Shown here: positions 1 to 6,323 of the stretch, piece by piece
Position numbering within the stretch: position 1 is the first letter of the stretch
How the letters are laid out: each line of letters opens with the position of its first letter
Assembly: GCA_902473545.1 (NCBI GenBank)
Contig: CABRSG010000112.1
Span: 1 to 7,776, forward strand
Direction of reading: 5' to 3'
Length of the DNA: 7,776 bases
Source: an uncultured Lachnospiraceae bacterium
GTDB lineage: Bacteria; Bacillota; Clostridia; Lachnospirales; Lachnospiraceae
The notes under the pieces: model-generated
What the model saw: only the letters and a program-made list of their open reading frames with translations
Database searches by the model: none
Told to the model about the DNA's origin: nothing
Made by a program: the position numbers and the translations under genes

Positions 1-1419
1 AAGGTTGTGCGGACCCAGATGCGTGCGGGTAAAAGTAAAAGAACGGTGCAGATGCTCAAAGAGCGTCTGCGCTTTGTCTTCCTGATTATCAAAGGGAACC
101 ATTTCTTCAAGAATCCGGAAATCGCCAGTCTCCTTCAGGTACGCGGATACCGCGGCGATCAGCCACAGAGGATCATCATTAAAGCCGCTTCCGATATCCA
201 GATTGCCCTTTTTTGTGAGCGGCTGGGACTGGTGATAGGCGCTTCCGTCCTCAAACTGCGTGGCGGCGATGTCGAGGATGCGCTCTCTTGCCCGCTCCGG
301 GATCAGATGGACGAAGCCGAGAAGATCCTGGCAGGAATCGCGGAAGCCCATGCCGCGTCCGGTGCCAGCTTCATAATAAGAGGCGGAGCGGGACATATTG
401 AATGTAATCATGCACTGATACTGGTTCCAGATATTTGCCATACGGTTGATGTGCGGATTGCCGCTTTCCACCGAAAATCTGGAGAGAAGGTCGTCCCAGT
501 AGGCGTTTAGCTCTTTAAACGCAGCTTCCACCCGCTCAGTGGTCGAGAAGCGGTCAAGGAGTGCGCGGGCGCCATCTTTGCGGAGGACGCCGGGGGCTTC
601 CCACTTCTGATCCTCCGGGTTTTCACAGTATCCGAGCAAAAAGACAAAATCCTTTTCCTCGCCCGGCGCAAGCGTGAGATCGATCTGGTGGCTTGCAATG
701 GGATACCATCCGCTGGCGATGGAGCCGCGGCATTTCTTTTCCCTTACAGCTTGCGGGAACGCGTTGCTCTCATTGTGACCGAGGAAAATATCGCGGCTGG
801 TGTCGAAGCCGTCGACTTCTGTGTTGACGCCAAAGAAGCTGTAATGTCTCCGACGCTCGCGGTATTCTGTCTTGTGGTAGATGGTGCTTCCCTCCAGCTC
901 CACCTCGCCGATGCTTAAGTTTCTCTGGAAATTATTCATATCATCCACAGCATTCCAAAGACAAAATTCCACATAAGAAAAAAGAGAAATATCCTTGCTC
1001 CCAGAAGAATTGTTTTTCAATTTTATGTGATTAATCTCACAGGCGGCGTCAACGGGAACAAAGGCAAGAAGCTCTGCCGCCAGATCGTTTTTTGAGGAAC
1101 GGAACCGGCTGTAGCCCATCCCATGATGGCATTCGTAGGAGTCTGCCGGGGTTTTGGAGGGCATTGTTCCGGGATTCCAGATGGTTCCGTTGTCGTTAAT
1201 GTAATAATATTTTCCGTTGGAATCGAGCGGAATGGAATTATAGCGATATCTGGTAATGCGCAGCAGCTTTGCGTCCTTGTAGAAGCTGTAGCCGCCGCCG
1301 GTATTGGAAATTAAGGAGAAAAAGTCCTGCGTCCCCAGGTAATTGATCCATGGAAGGGGAGTGTCAGGCGTCGTGATAACATACTCTTTTGCCGCATCAT
1401 CAAAATAACCGAAATTCAT
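1..1419 (-). CDS. cbp: Cellobiose phosphorylase (GH94), N-terminal 473 residues, cut by window edge
   Basis: Cytosolic enzyme that splits cellobiose with inorganic phosphate into glucose 1-phosphate and glucose (EC 2.4.1.20). The frame is open from an ATG at 1419 down to position 1 with no stop. AGGAGG (1432-1427, minus) lies 7 nt upstream of the ATG. The protein begins MNFGYFDDAAKEYVITTP and has no signal peptide. Recalled clostridial cellobiose phosphorylases match throughout: PWINYLGT and RITRYRYN near the N terminus, LWNAVDDMNNFQRN in the beta-sandwich domain, then NIWNQYQCM and GFRDSCQDLLG (about residues 358-368) at the start of the (alpha/alpha)6 catalytic domain. The Asp of GFRDS is a known sugar-contacting position. 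Family members are about 810 residues long, so roughly 340 are missing, including the DWND general acid expected just past the edge. It is divergent from the lacI and transporter genes. Cellodextrin phosphorylase is a less likely alternative. Confidence 0.93.
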   Translation of the reverse strand, partial: MNFGYFDDAAKEYVITTPDTPLPWINYLGTQDFFSLISNTGGGYSFYKDAKLLRITRYRYNSIPLDSNGKYYYINDNGTIWNPGTMPSKTPADSYECHHGMGYSRFRSSKNDLAAELLAFVPVDAACEINHIKLKNNSSGSKDISLFSYVEFCLWNAVDDMNNFQRNLSIGEVELEGSTIYHKTEYRERRRHYSFFGVNTEVDGFDTSRDIFLGHNESNAFPQAVREKKCRGSIASGWYPIASHQIDLTLAPGEEKDFVFLLGYCENPEDQKWEAPGVLRKDGARALLDRFSTTERVEAAFKELNAYWDDLLSRFSVESGNPHINRMANIWNQYQCMITFNMSRSASYYEAGTGRGMGFRDSCQDLLGFVHLIPERARERILDIAATQFEDGSAYHQSQPLTKKGNLDIGSGFNDDPLWLIAAVSAYLKETGDFRILEEMVPFDNQEDKAQTLFEHLHRSFTFTRTHLGPHNL

Positions 1420-1439
1420 AGTGAAACCTCCTGAGTTTT

Positions 1440-1457
1440 TATCGCGATTTAGGAAAA
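1440..1457. promoter_or_regulatory. Operator-like motif in the phosphorylase leader
   Basis: It contains the perfect 8-bp palindrome ATCGCGAT (1441-1448) running into CGATTTAGGAAAA (1445-1457). The same 13-mer occurs at 1779-1791 in front of the lacI gene. A central CG inside an A/T-flanked dyad is typical of LacI/GalR-family operators. It lies just downstream of the predicted phosphorylase transcription start, where bound repressor could block elongation. Binding is inferred. Confidence 0.4.
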
Positions 1458-1468
1458 TACAGAAAAAT

Positions 1469-1497
1469 AATATACGAAAACGAAATAGTTAAGAAAA
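1469..1497 (-). promoter_or_regulatory. Predicted sigma-A promoter of the phosphorylase gene
   Basis: On the minus strand, a weak -35 TTTTCT (1497-1492) and a -10 TATATT (1474-1469) are separated by 17 nt. The predicted start lies near 1462, giving a leader of about 43 nt that carries the AGGAGG site. The -10 and the spacer end overlap an operator-like motif at 1473-1483, which fits repression by the neighbouring LacI-type protein. The -35 matches only 3 of 6 consensus bases, so the call rests on the -10, the spacing and the context. Confidence 0.5.
1473..1490. promoter_or_regulatory. Operator-like motif over the phosphorylase -10 box
   Basis: TACGAAAACGA (1473-1483) is an exact copy of the 11-mer at 1771-1781 in front of the lacI gene. 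It overlaps the predicted minus-strand -10 box at 1474-1469. The dyad around the central CG is poor here, so this may be a half-site-like or weaker operator. Confidence 0.4.
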
Positions 1498-1736
1498 TAA
1501 TTTGTGAAAAAAGAATATTAGTCGCTTATTATCTCCAGTATATAGGAAATAAAGAAAAAATGCAATATTTTTTCTAAAAATAAAGGCAGAAAAATTGGGA
1601 TGAGATGCTTGCAGCTTGCTGCGAAAAATTTCGTTAATTTACATAATTTTTTTGCGTAATAGCAATAAAAACGAAGCGATCTTTTTGTGTAATTGAGCGA
1701 AAATATATAAAACACACAAAAATCAGAAAAATTAAC

Positions 1737-1765
1737 TTGATTTTTTGTGCGAAAGAGAATAAAAT
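1737..1765 (+). promoter_or_regulatory. Predicted sigma-A promoter of the lacI-type gene
   Basis: A -35 TTGATT (1737-1742) and a -10 TAAAAT (1760-1765) are separated by exactly 17 nt. The predicted start is near 1772, which places the operator-like motif at 1771-1787 directly on the start point. This suggests the regulator represses its own transcription, and possibly that of the transporter genes if they are cotranscribed. Confidence 0.65.
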
Positions 1766-1770
1766 GAGCG

Positions 1771-1787
1771 TACGAAAACGATTTAGG
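1771..1787. promoter_or_regulatory. Candidate LacI-family operator at the lacI start point
   Basis: The sequence TACGAAAACGATTTAGG is an imperfect dyad around the CG at 1779-1780, with 6 of 9 positions symmetric. It joins the two motifs that occur separately in front of the phosphorylase gene: TACGAAAACGA (also 1473-1483) and CGATTTAGGAAAA (1779-1791, also 1445-1457). A central CpG is what LacI/PurR-type hinge helices intercalate. It is the best candidate for the main operator of this locus. Confidence 0.5.
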
Positions 1788-1818
1788 AAAAACAGAGAAG
1801 AAAGAGCAGGGAAAGCTT

Positions 1819-2859
1819 ATGGTTTCCATGAAAGAGATTGCCGAACGGTGCAATGTTTCGGTAGCCAGCGTAAGCAAAGCAATCAACGGCTACGCAGACA
1901 TCGGTGAAGAAACCAGAAATTATATTTTGAAAACAGCCTCGGAGATGGGGTATCTGCCAAATTCCTCCGCCAGAGCTTTGAAAACGAAACGCAGCCACAA
2001 TCTCGGGGTATTGTTTATGGACGAAGCAATGAGTGGTCTGACGCATGATTTTTTCAATCATGTGCTGGAAAGCTTCAAGAGCACTGCGGAAGAAAAGGGG
2101 TATGATATCACTTTTACAAACGGAAATGTTTCCGGACGGAAGATGACCTATTACGAGCATTGCCGCTACCGCGGGGTGGACGGAGTGGTGATCGCCTGTG
2201 TGGATTTCTACTCGGAAGAAGTACAGGAGCTTGTCCGGTCGGACATTCCTTTAGTAACTATCGACCATGTATTTGACGGCAGGATTTCCGTGGTATCCAA
2301 TAATATCCGCGGAATGGAGGAGCTTGTCTCCTACATATACAGTATGGGGCACCGGAAGATCGCCTACATTCACGGGGAGGATTCTTCCGTAACCAGAAGC
2401 CGTGTAAATACATTTTACAGAACCCTGCAGAGCATGGGAATTTCTGTTCCGGATGAATACATGCGGACGGTCCCGTACCGGGACGCCGATGCCGCTGCGG
2501 TCGCAACGGGGCGTCTTCTGGACCTTCAAAGTCCGCCCACCTGCATCCTTTATCCGGACGACTTTTCTGCCCTCGGCGGGATCAATGAAATCCGCAGCAG
2601 AGGACTTCGCATTCCGGAGGATATTTCCATTGCCGGGTACGACGGGATCACCGTGGCGAGCGTTCTGGAGCCGAAGCTGACCACCATTTGCCAGGATACG
2701 GCAGCAATCGGAAGGATCGCTGCGGAGAAGCTGGTGGATCTGATCGAGAATCCAAAGACCACTCTGATCGACAAGTTTACCGTGGATGGGACGCTTTTCA
2801 AAGGGGCTTCCGTAAAAAGGCTGTATCCCAAAGACGGAGCAAAGGAACGAATCATTTGA
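1819..2859 (+). CDS. LacI/GalR-family transcriptional regulator
   Basis: A sugar-responsive DNA-binding repressor of 346 residues, the usual size for the family. The N terminus carries the classic helix-turn-helix (about residues 5-24, KEIAERCNVSVASVSKAING) and a hinge helix (NSSARALKT, 48-56) with the conserved lever Leu54. Val15 and Ala16 occupy the positions that read the operator in LacI. The rest is a periplasmic-binding-protein-like effector domain (about 61-335) with typical LGVLF, GVDGVVIA, YIHG and ISIAGYDG segments. The ATG at 1819 has an AGGG site 7 nt upstream; an ATG at 1828 is an alternative, but MVSMKEIA fits family N termini better. It is followed after 71 nt by the sugar-binding protein and is divergent from the phosphorylase, so it probably controls both. 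The effector, presumably cellobiose or a related sugar, is inferred from context only. Confidence 0.93.
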   Translation: MVSMKEIAERCNVSVASVSKAINGYADIGEETRNYILKTASEMGYLPNSSARALKTKRSHNLGVLFMDEAMSGLTHDFFNHVLESFKSTAEEKGYDITFTNGNVSGRKMTYYEHCRYRGVDGVVIACVDFYSEEVQELVRSDIPLVTIDHVFDGRISVVSNNIRGMEELVSYIYSMGHRKIAYIHGEDSSVTRSRVNTFYRTLQSMGISVPDEYMRTVPYRDADAAAVATGRLLDLQSPPTCILYPDDFSALGGINEIRSRGLRIPEDISIAGYDGITVASVLEPKLTTICQDTAAIGRIAAEKLVDLIENPKTTLIDKFTVDGTLFKGASVKRLYPKDGAKERII

Positions 2860-2885
2860 GATATTTCTATTACACGAGCTGTAAT
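2856..2885 (+). promoter_or_regulatory. Possible internal promoter for the sugar-binding protein gene
   Basis: TTGAGA (2856-2861), overlapping the lacI stop codon, and TGTAAT (2880-2885) each match consensus at 5 of 6 positions, with 18 nt between them. The start would be near 2892, giving a leader of about 40 nt. A separate promoter would explain how a binding protein needed in excess is expressed above its regulator. Confidence 0.45.
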
Positions 2886-2886
2886 A
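2868..2886. repeat. Inverted repeat over the putative -10 box
   Basis: A perfect 7-bp inverted repeat, TATTACA (2868-2874) and TGTAATA (2880-2886), with 5 nt between the arms. No T-run follows, so it is not a canonical terminator. Because it covers the putative -10 box, it could be an operator or a weak RNA hairpin. It does not match the CG-centred motifs upstream of lacI, so any bound protein may be a different one. Confidence 0.5.
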
Positions 2887-2930
2887 TGAGATAAATGTAA
2901 AAAGCAAAATTTTAAGGAGGTAGTAAATTT

Positions 2931-4271
2931 ATGAAGAAGAAAATGATCAGCGCTATTTTGACAGCAGCAATGATGACAGGTTTAACTGTCGGTACTGTTT
3001 TACCTGCAGCGGCGGAAGAGACAGCAGAGGGCAAAGTGCTTAATATTTACTGCTGGAACGAGGAATTTAAGAGCCGTATCACGGATCATTATCCGGGCTA
3101 TGAGGAGGTTGACGCTACGCACGGCAAGATCGGTGACGTAGATGTTGTCTGGACGATCACGCCGAACGACGACAACGCATATCAGAACAATCTGGACGAG
3201 AAACTTCTGGCGCAGGCTGACGCGTCGGCGGACGACAAGATTGACCTGTTCCTGATCGAAGCGGACTACGCTCTGAAATATGTAGATACAGAATATACCA
3301 TGAGCGTGGAGGAGCTTGGCATTACTGCCGATGATCTCTCCCAGCAGTTCGGTTACACACAGGATATCGTAACGGATTCCAATGGCGTGCTCAAGGGTGT
3401 ATCGTGGCAGGGCTGCCCGGGACTTCTGATCTACAACCGTGCGATCGCGACTGAGGTTCTCGGAACAGACGATCCCGACGAAGTGCAGGCTGCTGTTTCT
3501 GACTGGAGCACCTTTAAGGCTACGGCACAGACCATGAAGAATGCCGGATATTACATGACCTCTACCGTAAACGACGCATACCGCGTATTCTCCAACAACG
3601 TGACCAGCAAATGGGTAGACGGAACGACCATTCATGTAGACGACAACCTGAAAGCGTGGGTGGATATGTCTAAAGAAATGGTAGACGCAGGACAGACCAA
3701 TACCTATGAGCTTTGGAGCGACGACTGGTCCAAGGGATTCTATCCGGAAGGCAAAGTATTCTGCTACTTCGGCCCGGCATGGTTCTATGATTTCTCGATG
3801 GCGGGAGATACCGAAGGATCTATCGCAAGCGAAGGCGGCTGGGCGACCACCGAGGGCCCGCAGGGCTTCTTCTGGGGCGGCACATGGATCTGCGGCGCGA
3901 CCGGAACCGACAACGCAAGCCTTGTAAAGGATATCATGCTTCAGATGACCTGCAATGCTGACGTTATGACGGAAATTGCGAAAGCGGACGGCGATTTCGT
4001 AAACAACAAGGGCGCGATGGAAGCGCTGGCAACAGACGAGAGCTTCGGCGATGCGATCCTTGGCGGACAGAACCCGATCTCGAAGTTCCTCGCAGGAATC
4101 GACAGCATCGATCTGAGCAATCTTTCCTCTTACGACCAGGGCTGCAACGAGGAATTCCAGGCAGCTATGAAGAATTACTTTGAAGGAAATGCAACATATG
4201 AGGAAGCACTGGAGCAGTTCTACACAGCAGTTATCGAGAAATATCCGGAACTGACAAAACCCGAGGCATAA
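2931..4271 (+). CDS. ABC transporter sugar-binding protein (CUT1 type), probably cello-oligosaccharide
   Basis: The extracellular solute-binding subunit of a carbohydrate ABC importer, 446 residues, of family-1 (MalE-like) size. AAGGAGG (2914-2920) lies 10 nt before the ATG. The N terminus is a Sec signal peptide: MKKK, a hydrophobic stretch, then LPAAA/EE with probable cleavage after Ala28. No lipobox cysteine is present; the first Cys is residue 41, in KVLNIYCWNEEF, so lipid anchoring as usual for Gram-positive binding proteins is not predicted. The mature part is acidic and rich in Trp and Tyr, with SWQGCPGLLIYN (Trp159) and FFWGGTW (Trp315, Trp319) as likely sugar-stacking segments. It contains six cysteines. 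It precedes two permease genes and lies opposite a cellobiose phosphorylase, hence the inferred substrate. A different beta-glucoside or other oligosaccharide cannot be excluded. Confidence 0.9.
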   Translation: MKKKMISAILTAAMMTGLTVGTVLPAAAEETAEGKVLNIYCWNEEFKSRITDHYPGYEEVDATHGKIGDVDVVWTITPNDDNAYQNNLDEKLLAQADASADDKIDLFLIEADYALKYVDTEYTMSVEELGITADDLSQQFGYTQDIVTDSNGVLKGVSWQGCPGLLIYNRAIATEVLGTDDPDEVQAAVSDWSTFKATAQTMKNAGYYMTSTVNDAYRVFSNNVTSKWVDGTTIHVDDNLKAWVDMSKEMVDAGQTNTYELWSDDWSKGFYPEGKVFCYFGPAWFYDFSMAGDTEGSIASEGGWATTEGPQGFFWGGTWICGATGTDNASLVKDIMLQMTCNADVMTEIAKADGDFVNNKGAMEALATDESFGDAILGGQNPISKFLAGIDSIDLSNLSSYDQGCNEEFQAAMKNYFEGNATYEEALEQFYTAVIEKYPELTKPEA

Positions 4272-4308
4272 TCCATCCGGAAGGAATATCGGACAAAATA
4301 AGTAAATC

Positions 4309-4340
4309 GGCGCCATGCCTGCCCGGGCAGGTGTGGCGCT
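4309..4340 (+). other. Strong hairpin after the binding-protein gene
   Basis: GCGCCATGCCTG (4310-4321) pairs with CAGGTGTGGCGC (4328-4339) in a 12-bp stem with two G-U wobbles and a 6-nt CCCGGG loop. The outer pair 4309/4340 adds a further wobble. No T-run follows at once, so it is unlikely to be a full rho-independent terminator. In binding-protein/permease operons such hairpins often protect the upstream mRNA from 3' decay, giving more binding protein than permease. That role is inferred from position. Confidence 0.7.
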
Positions 4341-4345
4341 CATAC
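4337..4345. repeat. Left copy of 9-bp direct repeat (putative target-site duplication)
   Basis: CGCTCATAC, repeated exactly at 4415-4423, directly flanks the palindromic element. Removing the element and one copy would join the hairpin at 4309-4340 straight to TCATACTTTTC in front of the permease gene. Confidence 0.7.
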
Positions 4346-4414
4346 GCTACTGTTCACTCCGTTCACAGCAACTTTCGCGTCGCAGCAGGTGTTTGAGGCT
4401 GGCGTGAACAGTAA
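4346..4414. mobile_element. MITE-like palindromic element inside the transporter operon (copy A)
   Basis: This 69-bp element carries perfect 10-bp terminal inverted repeats, TACTGTTCAC (4348-4357) and GTGAACAGTA (4404-4413). It is bracketed by an exact 9-bp direct repeat, CGCTCATAC, at 4337-4345 and 4415-4423, which looks like a target-site duplication. Its right 41 bp (4374-4414) recur exactly at 6746-6786, and the match stops at the base before the right direct repeat, supporting that boundary independently. It encodes no protein. It would be a non-autonomous element mobilised by a transposase elsewhere; the IS family is unknown. Confidence 0.75.
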
Positions 4415-4423
4415 CGCTCATAC
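4415..4423. repeat. Right copy of 9-bp direct repeat (putative target-site duplication)
   Basis: CGCTCATAC, identical to 4337-4345. Part of it also pairs with GTATGA (4436-4441): TCATACTTT (4418-4426) and AAGGTATGA (4433-4441) form a 9-bp stem with one G-U pair and a 6-nt loop, ending 2 nt before the permease ribosome site. Confidence 0.7.
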
Positions 4424-4457
4424 TTTTCACCGAAGGTATGATAGGAGATATCTGCTT

Positions 4458-5372
4458 ATGAAAGAAAAAAGAAATAATAAAAAAGCGGTCAGCTACAATA
4501 AGTGGGGTTATATCTTTCTGATTCCCTTTGTTGTGGTTTATATCATTTTTCAGTTTATACCTCTTGTAACAACCATTTACAACAGTTTTTTTGAAAATTA
4601 CCGTTCCGGACTGACACAGATCGGTCCGACGTTTGTGGGACTGGAAAACTATAAAACGCTGCTTGGCAACGGCGATCTGATCACCTACTTCAGGAATACG
4701 ATCATCATGTGGCTTATGTGCTTTATTCCGCAGATCATCGTATCACTGCTGCTTTCTGCATGGTTTTCCGATCCGTCTCTGCGGCTGAAATGCACGAACT
4801 TTTTCAAGACCGTGATTTATCTGCCGAACCTGATCATGGCTTCCGCCTTTGCAATGTTATTTTTTACGTTGTTTTCCGACAGCGGACCCATGAATTCACT
4901 GTTGATGAACCTTGGGATCATCAGCCAGCCGTTTAAGTTTTTGTCGAATAAGTGGAGCGCGCGTTCTCTGGTTGCACTGATGAATTTTCTGATGTGGTTT
5001 GGGAATACGACCATCCTGCTTCTTGCGGGGATGCTTGGAATAGACAGTTGTATGTATGAGGCGGCGGAGGTGGATGGAGCCACTTCCACCCAGGTATTTT
5101 TCAAAATTACGCTGCCGCTTTTGAAGCCGATTTTGATTTATGTGATGATCACCTCTCTGATCGGCGGTCTGCAGATGTTTGATGTTCCGCAGATCCTGAC
5201 AAATGGCCAGGGAGATCCCATGAGATCTACTATGACACTTATTATGTATCTGAATAAGCATCTGTTCAGCAAGAATTACGGTATGGCGGGTGCGCTGTCG
5301 GTAATCCTGTTTATTGTGACCGGAGCGCTCAGCCTGGTGGTCTTTCGGTTTACAAATACCAGTGAAGAATAG
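4458..5372 (+). CDS. Sugar ABC transporter permease 1 (MalF/UgpA-like, CUT1)
   Basis: A membrane subunit of the sugar importer. I place the start at 4458, giving 304 residues, because AGGAG (4443-4447) lies 10 nt upstream and the protein then begins MKEKRNNKKAVSYNKWGYIFLIPF, typical of the family. An in-frame ATG at 4389 would add a tail encoded partly by the inserted element and lacks a ribosome site. About six membrane segments are visible: residues 17-40, 80-102, 117-140, 168-192, 224-242 and 275-297. The ATPase-docking EAA loop is at 201-221 (EAAEVDGA, ending LPLLKP). It forms a heterodimer with the next permease, whose ribosome site overlaps this stop codon. The mobile element and a hairpin separate it from the binding-protein gene. 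Confidence 0.93.
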   Translation: MKEKRNNKKAVSYNKWGYIFLIPFVVVYIIFQFIPLVTTIYNSFFENYRSGLTQIGPTFVGLENYKTLLGNGDLITYFRNTIIMWLMCFIPQIIVSLLLSAWFSDPSLRLKCTNFFKTVIYLPNLIMASAFAMLFFTLFSDSGPMNSLLMNLGIISQPFKFLSNKWSARSLVALMNFLMWFGNTTILLLAGMLGIDSCMYEAAEVDGATSTQVFFKITLPLLKPILIYVMITSLIGGLQMFDVPQILTNGQGDPMRSTMTLIMYLNKHLFSKNYGMAGALSVILFIVTGALSLVVFRFTNTSEE

Positions 5373-5383
5373 GAGGCGGGGAT

Positions 5384-6244
5384 ATGGACAAAGACAGTAA
5401 AAAGAAAAAGGGCATGAGCGTCGGTACGAGAAGAGTGGTTGCCTATGCGATACTTTGCTTCACAGTGGTTCTGTGCCTGTTCTGGTTCTATGTGCTGATC
5501 ATCAACGCCACCAGATCCCACGGTGAGCTGACGAAGGGCTTTACGCCGATTCCCAGCACCCACCTGCTTGAAAACTGGAATAAACTGATGCACGGCACGC
5601 TGCCGGTATGGAGCGGTCTGATCAACAGCACGATCATCGCCGGATGCAGCGCGGTTCTGAGCGTGTATTTCTCCGCGATGACCGCCTATGCGATCCATGC
5701 GTATAATTTCCGCGCAAAAAAATTCATGTTCACGTTTATCCTGATGATCATGATGATCCCGACGCAGGTGACGGCGCTCGGCTTCGTACAGCTCGTGCAG
5801 AAGATGAAGCTGGAGGACTCCTTTATTCCGCTGGTCGTGCCGACGATCGCGGCTCCGGTTACCTTCTATTACATAAAGCAGTATATGCAGAGCAACCTGC
5901 CGCTTTCGCTGGTGGAGGCGGCGAGGATCGACGGCTCCGGAGAGCTCCATACGTTCAATACGATCGTATTTCCGTTAATGAAACCGGCAATTTCGGTACA
6001 GATGATCTTTACCTTTGTAAACAGTTGGAATAATTACTTTACTCCGGCTCTGATCCTTCATAAGGATACGAAGAAAACGCTTCCGATCCTGATCGCGCAG
6101 CTTCGTTCCGCAGATTTTCTTAAGTTTGATATGGGACAGGTTTATGCGATGATCGTATTTTCTATTCTTCCGGTTATCGTTGTTTATCTGTTTCTGTCCC
6201 GCAATATTGTCGGCGGCGTTTCGGCGGGCGGCGTAAAGGGATAA
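5384..6244 (+). CDS. Sugar ABC transporter permease 2 (MalG/UgpE-like, CUT1)
   Basis: The second membrane subunit of the sugar importer, 286 residues. AGGAGG (5371-5376) starts within the stop codon of permease 1 and lies 7 nt before this ATG, so the two are translationally close. A lysine-rich cytosolic N terminus is followed by about six membrane segments: residues 18-41, 77-100, 113-135, 147-165, 201-220 and 252-272. The EAA loop is at 178-201 (EAARIDGSGE, ending FPLMKP). The C terminus, NIVGGVSAGGVKG, is characteristic of MalG-type proteins (VGGLTAGGVKG in relatives). No ATP-binding subunit follows; the next gene is unrelated and has its own promoter. The importer probably uses a shared MsmK/MalK-type ATPase encoded elsewhere, as many Firmicute CUT1 systems do. 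Confidence 0.94.
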   Translation: MDKDSKKKKGMSVGTRRVVAYAILCFTVVLCLFWFYVLIINATRSHGELTKGFTPIPSTHLLENWNKLMHGTLPVWSGLINSTIIAGCSAVLSVYFSAMTAYAIHAYNFRAKKFMFTFILMIMMIPTQVTALGFVQLVQKMKLEDSFIPLVVPTIAAPVTFYYIKQYMQSNLPLSLVEAARIDGSGELHTFNTIVFPLMKPAISVQMIFTFVNSWNNYFTPALILHKDTKKTLPILIAQLRSADFLKFDMGQVYAMIVFSILPVIVVYLFLSRNIVGGVSAGGVKG

Positions 6245-6271
6245 TGGTCAAAGGGGTTTTCCACACTTCCA

Positions 6272-6300
6272 TTGAAAAAATTTATGTTACATGCTATACT
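6272..6300 (+). promoter_or_regulatory. Strong predicted promoter of the ArsC-like gene
   Basis: TTGAAA (6272-6277), 17 nt, then TATACT (6295-6300), preceded by TGC, an extended -10. The predicted start near 6307 leaves a leader of about 17 nt. This is the best promoter in the window and separates the small gene from the transporter operon. Confidence 0.75.
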
Positions 6301-6323
6301 GTTTTCAAAAGGAGGGGATACCA

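Larger units (their letters stand above)
1420..1818. other. Divergent intergenic control region, AT-rich
   Basis: These 399 bp separate the phosphorylase gene from the lacI gene. They hold a promoter for each direction and three operator-like motifs, listed separately. The middle contains a 9-bp inverted repeat, TTTTTGTGT (1682-1690) with ACACAAAAA (1714-1722), and TTTTTGTG recurs in direct orientation near 1742. Smaller dyads are GCAGC/GCTGC (1611-1622), an imperfect CGAAAAATTTCG (1622-1633) and TTGC/GCAA (1652-1665). I found no credible gene, no catabolite (cre) site close to consensus and no terminator. Confidence 0.8.

Noticed and set aside
7..510. 167-codon plus-strand frame
   Set aside because: It is codon-aligned antisense to the phosphorylase gene, whose protein matches the GH94 family throughout.
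1421..1818. CcpA cre site in the divergent region
   Set aside because: No segment comes close to the 14-bp cre consensus; the CG-centred motifs fit a local LacI operator better.
1518..1886. 122-codon minus-strand frame across the divergent control region
   Set aside because: Low-complexity Phe/Leu/Lys-rich translation of AT-rich DNA, running into the lacI coding sequence antisense, with no ribosome site.
3000..4343. 447-codon open frame on the minus strand
   Set aside because: It lies fully antisense to the well-supported binding-protein gene and has no ribosome site or recognisable domain. It is a by-product of the gene's codon bias.
4389..4457. Upstream in-frame start adding 23 residues to permease 1
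   Set aside because: The extension is encoded by the inserted element and its flank and has no ribosome site. The ATG at 4458 has AGGAG and a family-typical N terminus.
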